From NCBI GenBank assembly GCA_900466575.1, contig UBMP01000016.1, positions 62,001 through 126,000 on the forward strand: 64,000 nucleotides of DNA, given 5' to 3'. This DNA is from Hyphomicrobiales bacterium (GTDB lineage Bacteria > Pseudomonadota > Alphaproteobacteria > Rhizobiales > Rhizobiaceae). Position 1 is the stretch's first letter. Each line of letters opens with the position of its first letter. The notes under the pieces were generated by a model, which was not told the DNA's origin, searched no databases, and saw nothing but the letters and a program-made list of their open reading frames with translations. Of this stretch, positions 58,735 through 64,000 are shown piece by piece. Made by a program: the position numbers and the translations under genes.

Positions 58735-58878
58735 ATGAACCCGATCCGTCTTGCCAAGAACTGGCTGTCCTATCGCCGCACTCTGTCTGAACTGAGCAAC
58801 CTGCCCTCGCACACGCTCAGCGACATTGGTCTGACGCGCTATGACATCCGGATGGTCGCTGCCCGTCAGGCACGCTGA
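58735..58878 (+). CDS. DUF1127 small protein 2
   Basis: A 47-residue basic protein (MNPIRLAKNWLSYRRTLSEL, then LSDIGLTRYDIRMVAARQAR). It is a clear paralogue of the gene at 58235, same length. TTGAGGAAACCACC precedes the ATG. The 355-bp gap before it holds only the terminator and candidate regulatory repeats. Confidence 0.93.
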   Translation: MNPIRLAKNWLSYRRTLSELSNLPSHTLSDIGLTRYDIRMVAARQAR

Positions 58879-58906
58879 ACCATCTGAAAGATCGTTGAAT
58901 GTCCGC

Positions 58907-58932
58907 AACGGCGCCATAAGGGCGCCGTTTCG
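58907..58932 (+). terminator. Terminator of DUF1127 gene 2
   Basis: AACGGCGCC and GGCGCCGTT form a perfect 9-bp stem with loop ATAAG, followed by TTCGATTCT. Confidence 0.75.
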
Positions 58933-59009
58933 ATTCTATCGGAACGACTCGAATTGAATGCCGAATTTTTTGTCGTGCTTGCGCCCGCGCTCATGATATG
59001 GAGCCGCCC

Positions 59010-60428
59010 ATGACACATATCTTCGCGACATCCATCTCTCCCGTTCACGTTGTCGGCGGCGGCCTCGCCGGCTCGGAGGCCGCCTGGCAGCTCGCCCGCG
59101 CCGGCGTCCCGGTCATCCTGCATGAAATGCGCGGCGTCAAAGGCACCGATGCGCACAAGACCGACGGTCTTGCAGAATTGGTCTGTTCGAATTCCTTTCG
59201 ATCCGACGACGCAGAGACCAACGCGGTTGGTGTGATTCATGCCGAAATGCGCATGGCAGGTTCTCTGATCATGTCCTGTGCCGACCGCCATCAGGTGCCG
59301 GCCGGCGGCGCGCTTGCCGTCGACCGTGACGGATTTTCGGACGCGGTCACCCGCGCATTGGATGCAGAGCCTCTGATCACCATCGTCCGCGAAGAAATCG
59401 ACGACCTGCCGCCCGAAGAGTGGGATCTTGCCATCGTTGCAACCGGCCCGCTGACATCGCCCGGCCTCGCAAAGGCGATCCAGAAGGCGACCGGCGAAGA
59501 TCAGCTTGCCTTCTTCGACGCGATCGCCCCGATCGTCCATCGCGATTCGATCGACATGGACATCTGCTGGTACCAGTCACGCTACGATAAGGTCGGCCCC
59601 GGCGGCACGGGCAAGGACTATATCAACTGCCCGATGGATGAAGCGCAGTACAACGCCTTCGTCGATGCGCTGATCGCCGGCGACAAGACCGGTTTTCACG
59701 AATGGGAAGGCACGCCTTATTTTGACGGCTGCCTGCCGGTCGAGATCATGGCCGAGCGCGGCCGCGAGACACTGCGTCACGGCCCGATGAAGCCCATGGG
59801 CCTGACCAATGCGCATAACCCGACCGTCAAGGCCTATGCCGTCGTGCAGTTGCGCCAGGACAACGCGCTCGGCACGCTCTACAACATGGTCGGCTTCCAG
59901 ACGAAGCTGAAATACGGCGCGCAGGCGGAGATCTTTCGCATGATTCCGGGCCTGCAGAATGCCGAATTCGCGCGCCTCGGCGGCCTGCACCGCAACACCT
60001 ATATCAACTCGCCGATCCTGCTCGACCGCTCGCTGACGCTGAAGTCGCGCCCCGGCCTGCGCTTTGCCGGCCAGATCACCGGCTGCGAAGGCTATGTCGA
60101 AAGCGCCAGCATCGGCCTGCTCGCAGGCCGCTTTGCCGCCGCAGAACGGCTCGGCCGCAAGATCGTACCGCCACCGCCAGAAACGGCGCTCGGCGCCCTG
60201 CTTGGCCACATCACCGGCGGGCATCTCTCGACCGATGAAGAACCGGGCAAACGCTCCTTCCAGCCGATGAACGTCAATTTCGGTCTCTTTCCGGAGCTGG
60301 AACCGGGCTCGATCGTCAGGCCGGAGGGAATCAAGCGCTTTCGCGGCAAGGACAAGGCCATCGCCAAGAAGAAGGCGATGAGCGCCCGTGCGCTGAGTGC
60401 CTGCAAAACCTGGCTGGAAACCGCGTAA
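59010..60428 (+). CDS. trmFO: tRNA (uracil-5-)-methyltransferase TrmFO
   Basis: A 472-residue folate- and FAD-dependent enzyme making ribothymidine at position 54 of tRNA. FAD motif [13 protein letters not shown] (residues 14-26), the family stretch [12 protein letters not shown] with the likely catalytic Cys59, and [11 protein letters not shown] are present. The ATG at 59010 lies six bases after GGAG; the in-frame ATG at 58998 overlaps that site and is less likely. Confidence 0.96.
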   Translation: MTHIFATSISPVHVVGGGLAGSEAAWQLARAGVPVILHEMRGVKGTDAHKTDGLAELVCSNSFRSDDAETNAVGVIHAEMRMAGSLIMSCADRHQVPAGGALAVDRDGFSDAVTRALDAEPLITIVREEIDDLPPEEWDLAIVATGPLTSPGLAKAIQKATGEDQLAFFDAIAPIVHRDSIDMDICWYQSRYDKVGPGGTGKDYINCPMDEAQYNAFVDALIAGDKTGFHEWEGTPYFDGCLPVEIMAERGRETLRHGPMKPMGLTNAHNPTVKAYAVVQLRQDNALGTLYNMVGFQTKLKYGAQAEIFRMIPGLQNAEFARLGGLHRNTYINSPILLDRSLTLKSRPGLRFAGQITGCEGYVESASIGLLAGRFAAAERLGRKIVPPPPETALGALLGHITGGHLSTDEEPGKRSFQPMNVNFGLFPELEPGSIVRPEGIKRFRGKDKAIAKKKAMSARALSACKTWLETA

Positions 60429-60492
60429 CGAAAGCCACGTACCTTGTACCATTCAGCACCGAGATCGTGCTGAACTGGTGGATGTGTGCGGC

Positions 60493-60948
60493 TCAGGCCG
60501 GGCTCAACGCCGTCGAATCGTCGCCGCCACCGCTGGCGGCAAAACTCCCGAGCAGCCAGAGCGAAACCTCGGCCGCCTGCCGCTCGCTCGCAAACACGAA
60601 CTGGCCACTGTCAGAGACGGAATTCCGGAAGTCGAGGCGGACGGCGTTCTCGCTGTCGCCGGGCAGAACCGTCACGGTTCCGGGATATAGCAGCCGGCAG
60701 GACATCGTGCGCCCGCGATACTGCACGCATCCCACCTTGTTGTCGAACAGCCTGAGAAACACCGTCTGCCGGTCGGCGGTGGTCACCACATCGCGCACGG
60801 CTTCCTTCGGGAAGGCGCGTCCGAACTCGATCAGTGCCGGCCCGGCATCCTCGTCCTCTTCCCGATGACGCGCGGCAAGCTGCATCGAATAGATGGAAAA
60901 CATGGTGATCAGGAAGATCGCCAGCAGCCAGACATAGGTGGCGGGCAC
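60493..60948 (-). CDS. Single-pass membrane protein of unknown function
   Basis: A 151-residue protein with an N-terminal anchor (YVWLLAIFLITMFSIYSMQL) and a soluble strand-rich part (TVFLRLFDNKVGCVQYRGRT, then MSCRLLYPGTVTVLPG) containing two Cys. It is convergent with trmFO; no family was recognised. Confidence 0.7.
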   Translation of the reverse strand: MPATYVWLLAIFLITMFSIYSMQLAARHREEDEDAGPALIEFGRAFPKEAVRDVVTTADRQTVFLRLFDNKVGCVQYRGRTMSCRLLYPGTVTVLPGDSENAVRLDFRNSVSDSGQFVFASERQAAEVSLWLLGSFAASGGGDDSTALSPA

Positions 60949-61022
60949 GGGTCATCTCCGCGGGTTCAGTCAGAAGCACAAGCGCCTTCTTTAAAAGCCG
61001 GAGCTTGTCCGAATTGTGCCGT

Positions 61023-61895
61023 TCAGAGCGTCCGCGTGCGGGATGCCCGCCAAAGCCGCCACTGCGCACCGAGCGGACCGGAGCCAATGTCTGTCTCGAA
61101 AACGCCAGCCTTCGCCTTCAATGCCTTCTTCAGGACGTTGCGCGTCAGCGCCACCGGCAGGAGTGGCGCGAAGGCCTCACCCGACATCGGCAGATGCGCG
61201 CGCGCCTTTTCCAGATGCTCCAGGCCAAAGGTCGCAAAGATCTCGATGGCCGTATCGATCCGGGCTTTGTCGCTCCGCGCCAGAAACGCATCCCTGTCGA
61301 GCCCTGCGGCCAACAGCATGTCCAGAGGCAGATAGACCTGTCCGCGTGCAGCATGGCGCGGCATCAGGAGAAGTGCACCGGCCACCGCCTGTGCGACGCC
61401 AGCATGGCCAGCGGTCTCCGCATGCGACTGGGCGTGCGCCGGTGCGGCAATCATCAGCCCGAGCTGGATCAGTGCGGACGCCGTCTCGCCGGCATAGCCC
61501 TCGAAATCATTTCGCGATGGCATCGGGTCGTCATAGAGGTCGAAGATGCGTGCTTCGCACATGCTCATCAGCACCTTGCGCGGCAACCGGTGGCGACCGA
61601 TGACATCAAAAAGGGCTGCCGCCAGCGGACCCGCATCCTCGCCGTTCGCCGACTTCTCAAGGAGATCGCGCCACCATTGCAGGCGGATTTCGCCCGGGAG
61701 GGGCTCGCGCACCAGATCCCGCACGCGGGCAATTTCTGCGTTGAAGAGATAGAGCGCCGCCATGTCGCGCCGCATTGCCTCCGGCATCAGCAGGCAGGCA
61801 AGATAGCGGTCGCGGTCAAGTTCCCGCAGCGTCGAAAGACAATAGTCGAAAGCGTCCTGAAGGGCAGAACGGACTGCGGGAGCGGGCGTCGGCAT
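61023..61895 (-). CDS. Squalene/phytoene synthase-like protein (NDUFAF6-type)
   Basis: A 290-residue all-helical protein of the trans-isoprenyl synthase fold. It has the pattern DRYLACLLMPEAMRRDMAAL, EIRLQWWRDLLE, ARIFDLYDDPMP and GYAGETASALIQLG. The DxxxD metal motifs are degenerate, and the arrangement beside the Mth938-like gene matches the mitochondrial complex I assembly pair NDUFAF6/NDUFAF3. A role in complex I assembly is more likely than carotenoid synthesis; inference. Confidence 0.8.
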   Translation of the reverse strand: MPTPAPAVRSALQDAFDYCLSTLRELDRDRYLACLLMPEAMRRDMAALYLFNAEIARVRDLVREPLPGEIRLQWWRDLLEKSANGEDAGPLAAALFDVIGRHRLPRKVLMSMCEARIFDLYDDPMPSRNDFEGYAGETASALIQLGLMIAAPAHAQSHAETAGHAGVAQAVAGALLLMPRHAARGQVYLPLDMLLAAGLDRDAFLARSDKARIDTAIEIFATFGLEHLEKARAHLPMSGEAFAPLLPVALTRNVLKKALKAKAGVFETDIGSGPLGAQWRLWRASRTRTL

Positions 61896-61911
61896 GCGCT
61901 TTCCTTAAGCC

Positions 61912-62292
61912 TCAAACGGCCACGAAGGCCGCTGCGACCGGCCGCTTCTCCGAGAGCATGATATTGTAGGTACGCACGGCGGCACCGGTGCTCATCGGAT
62001 CGGAATTCATTCCGTGTGACCGGAACAATGCCTTGAGCTCGGGCGATAGCGGCTTGATGTCCAGCCCCGTTCCAACCAGCAGAAACTCGATCCGTTCCGC
62101 CTCGGCAATCACCTTGGCGAAATCCTCGGGCTGCAAGGGCACTCCCTCCACCGCCGTCCAGGCATGAATGCCGGACGGCAGGCAGAGAATGGAGCCGCGA
62201 TGCGACATGTCGGCGAAGCGGAAGCCGCCATTGCCATAAACGTCGATCTGCGCCTGTTCGGGCAGATAGCCGGGACCTTCGCCCCTGCTCAT
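61912..62292 (-). CDS. Mth938-like domain protein (NDUFAF3-type)
   Basis: A 126-residue protein with the family core IDVYGNGGFRFADMSHRGSI, then FLLVGTGLDIKPLSPELKAL and MSTGAAVRTYNIMLSEKRPV. Human NDUFAF3 belongs here. It overlaps the secDF stop by 4 bp, so it is in the same operon. It precedes the NDUFAF6-like gene by 16 bp. Confidence 0.88.
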   Translation of the reverse strand: MSRGEGPGYLPEQAQIDVYGNGGFRFADMSHRGSILCLPSGIHAWTAVEGVPLQPEDFAKVIAEAERIEFLLVGTGLDIKPLSPELKALFRSHGMNSDPMSTGAAVRTYNIMLSEKRPVAAAFVAV

Positions 62293-64000
62293 TTTGCGCC
62301 CGCCGGCAGGGCCGCTTCTTCTTCGTCATCCTTGGAGTTCGCGCCATCGTCGGAGCGAAGCTTGAACAGGATGAGGATCGGCGCTGCGATATAGATCGAC
62401 GAATAGGTACCAACCACAACGCCAAACAGCATGGCAATCGTGAAGGACCGAATGACCTCGCCACCGAAGATCACCAGAGCCAGGATCGCCAGCGACGTTG
62501 TGATCGAGGTCATGATCGTGCGGGACATCGTCTGGTTCGTCGAGGCGTCGATGATCAGCGACATCGGCATCTTCTTGTATCGTCGCATCGTCTCTCGAAC
62601 GCGGTCGTAAATCACGACGGTATCGTTCAGCGAATAACCGACGATCGTCAGAACCGCCGCGATACTCGAGACGTTGAATTCCGTCCCCGTGACCACGAAC
62701 ATACCTATGGTCAGCAGCACGTCGTGAACGGTCGCTATGATCGCTCCCACCGCAAATTGCCACTCGAACCGGAGCCAGACATAGATGAGAATGCCGATCA
62801 GCGCGACGGTCACACCAATGGTGCCCGTCTTGGCAAGCTCACCCGAAACGGTCGGACCGACGACCTCGACGCGCGAGAAGCTGTAGTCCTTCTCGAGTTC
62901 GCCGCGCACCAGCGAATCCACCGACTGCTCGGCATTCTCGCCTCTGTTCTGAGCCTGGACGCGGATCAACGCTTCGGAAGGCGAGCCGAAGCCCTGAACC
63001 TGAACTTCGCCGAGGTTGAGGCCGGAGAGCCGTTCGCGCAGGCTTTCCAGGTTGGCGTCGCCCTGGATCGCCTTCACCTGGAAGATCGAGCCCCCGGTGA
63101 AGTCAATGCCGAGGTTCATCCCGATCGTCATGAAGCCGACAACGGAAATGACCGACAGCATGGCGGAAAGACCGAAATTGAAATTCCGCAGCCGCATGAA
63201 GCGGATGTTCGAACCGTCGAAGAAGCCCGTGCGGACACCCTTCGGCACGCCCTTCGGGCGCGCGCGCCGCACCCAGATGGCAACCAGCCAGCGGGTCAGC
63301 GTATAGGCAGTGAACACGGTCGTGACGATACCGATCATCAGCGTGATGGCAAAGCCGCGGATCGGACCGGAGCCCAGGAAGAAGAGGACGGCGGCGGCAA
63401 TGAAGTGCGTCACGTTCGCATCGACAATCGTCGCGAAAGCGCGCGTGAAGCCGCTTTCCACCGAGGGCAGGAAGGCCTTGCCACTCTTGAAGTCTTCTCG
63501 AATGCGCTCGTAGACGAGCACGTTGGCGTCCACAGCCACGCCGATCGTCAGCACGATACCGGCGATACCCGGCAGCGTCAGCGTCGCACCCAGCATGGTC
63601 AGGATCGCAAGGATCATGATGACGTTGAGCGTCACGGCCACGTTGGCGATGAAGCCCAGCAGACCGTAGAAGACCATCATGAAGACGATGACGAGTACGG
63701 AGCCCAGGGCACCGGCGATGACGCCGCTCTTGATCGAGTCGGCACCGAGGCCCGGACCGACCGTACGTTCTTCAACCACGGTGAGCTTGGCCGGCAAGGC
63801 ACCGGCACGCAGCAGAACCGCAAGGTCGTTCGCCGACTGTACCGAGAAGCTGCCCGAAATCTGGCCCGAACCGCCCAGGATCGGCTCGCGGATGACGGGG
63901 GCAGACAGGACATCGTTGTCGAGAACGATGGCAAAGGGCTTGCCGACATTCTCACTGGTCGCCTGGGCGAAACGCGTTGCGCCCTTGGAATCGAAGCGGA
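62289..64000 (-). CDS. secDF: SecDF fusion protein translocase subunit (N-terminus outside window)
   Basis: The visible 570 residues hold the end of SecD (GSGQISGSFSVQSANDLAVL, then LRAGALPAKLTVVEERTVGP and a six-helix RND domain). They continue without a stop into SecF (RNFNFGLSAMLSVISVVGFM, GMNLGIDFTGGS, then NDTVVIYDRVRE). The protein is a proton-driven helper of Sec export in the inner membrane. An acidic tail (DDGANSKDDEEEAALPAG) ends it. The frame stays open to the window edge. Confidence 0.95.
   Translation of the reverse strand, partial: RFDSKGATRFAQATSENVGKPFAIVLDNDVLSAPVIREPILGGSGQISGSFSVQSANDLAVLLRAGALPAKLTVVEERTVGPGLGADSIKSGVIAGALGSVLVIVFMMVFYGLLGFIANVAVTLNVIMILAILTMLGATLTLPGIAGIVLTIGVAVDANVLVYERIREDFKSGKAFLPSVESGFTRAFATIVDANVTHFIAAAVLFFLGSGPIRGFAITLMIGIVTTVFTAYTLTRWLVAIWVRRARPKGVPKGVRTGFFDGSNIRFMRLRNFNFGLSAMLSVISVVGFMTIGMNLGIDFTGGSIFQVKAIQGDANLESLRERLSGLNLGEVQVQGFGSPSEALIRVQAQNRGENAEQSVDSLVRGELEKDYSFSRVEVVGPTVSGELAKTGTIGVTVALIGILIYVWLRFEWQFAVGAIIATVHDVLLTIGMFVVTGTEFNVSSIAAVLTIVGYSLNDTVVIYDRVRETMRRYKKMPMSLIIDASTNQTMSRTIMTSITTSLAILALVIFGGEVIRSFTIAMLFGVVVGTYSSIYIAAPILILFKLRSDDGANSKDDEEEAALPAGAK

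Overview
The window is a piece of an alphaproteobacterial chromosome of the Rhizobiaceae type (Rhizobium/Agrobacterium/Sinorhizobium grade) carrying one apparently complete integrated temperate phage. Family content supports this placement: a solute-binding/MalFG-type ABC operon, tandem DUF1127 mini-proteins beside CCTCCTCCC small-RNA hairpins, a two-domain cold-shock protein, TrmFO, and a SecDF fusion next to Mth938-like and NDUFAF6-like genes. No database search was possible, so the genus is an inference.

Layout. (1) 1-6240: leftward catabolic operon with GlpD-like FAD oxidoreductase, FGGY kinase, periplasmic binding protein and two permeases (the last cut by the window edge), behind a clear sigma70 promoter and a 14-bp palindrome. 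(2) 6274-6545: fragment of an unrelated integrase. (3) 6655-49209: prophage of about 42.5 kb between 49-bp direct repeats derived from the 3' half of tRNA-Pro(TGG). The intact tRNA lies at the right end and the integrase lies next to the left end. (4) 49320-64000: housekeeping genes including DUF192, cold shock, gloA, an M15A-like lipoprotein, two tRNA-Glu, oxidoreductases, tig, tRNA-Leu, small RNAs, two DUF1127 genes, trmFO and secDF.

Inside the prophage. Integrase and a probable excisionase overlap at the left end. A leftward early operon (14165 to 8614) starts with a Rep_3-like replication initiator and contains a metallophosphoesterase and several small Cys-cluster proteins. Iteron-like repeats lie just upstream of rep. 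A rightward early/accessory block (14924-21182) holds many small unknown genes, an AbiEii-like nucleotidyltransferase and a PcfJ-like protein. It ends in two tandem structured RNAs with perfect terminator stems. Then come lambda-like head genes (TerS, GpA-type TerL, portal, protease-scaffold, decoration, capsid), a long flexible-tail module with an 847-aa tape measure (siphovirus), an HTH-metallophosphoesterase fusion, and lysis genes (GH19-like endolysin, holin, Rz/Rz1-like spanins). A leftward regulator/PcfJ-like pair and several moron-like cassettes complete it, including a secreted two-protein operon.

The most unusual features are a GC-rich palindromic box (core CCGCCGGCGG) recurring in the leaders of many phage genes, the Rep-iteron module in an integrating phage, two diverged PcfJ-like paralogues (one coupled to a double-HTH HigA-like regulator), the tandem small RNAs and the solitary AbiEii-like gene. 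Nothing resembling a CRISPR array or an insertion sequence was seen.
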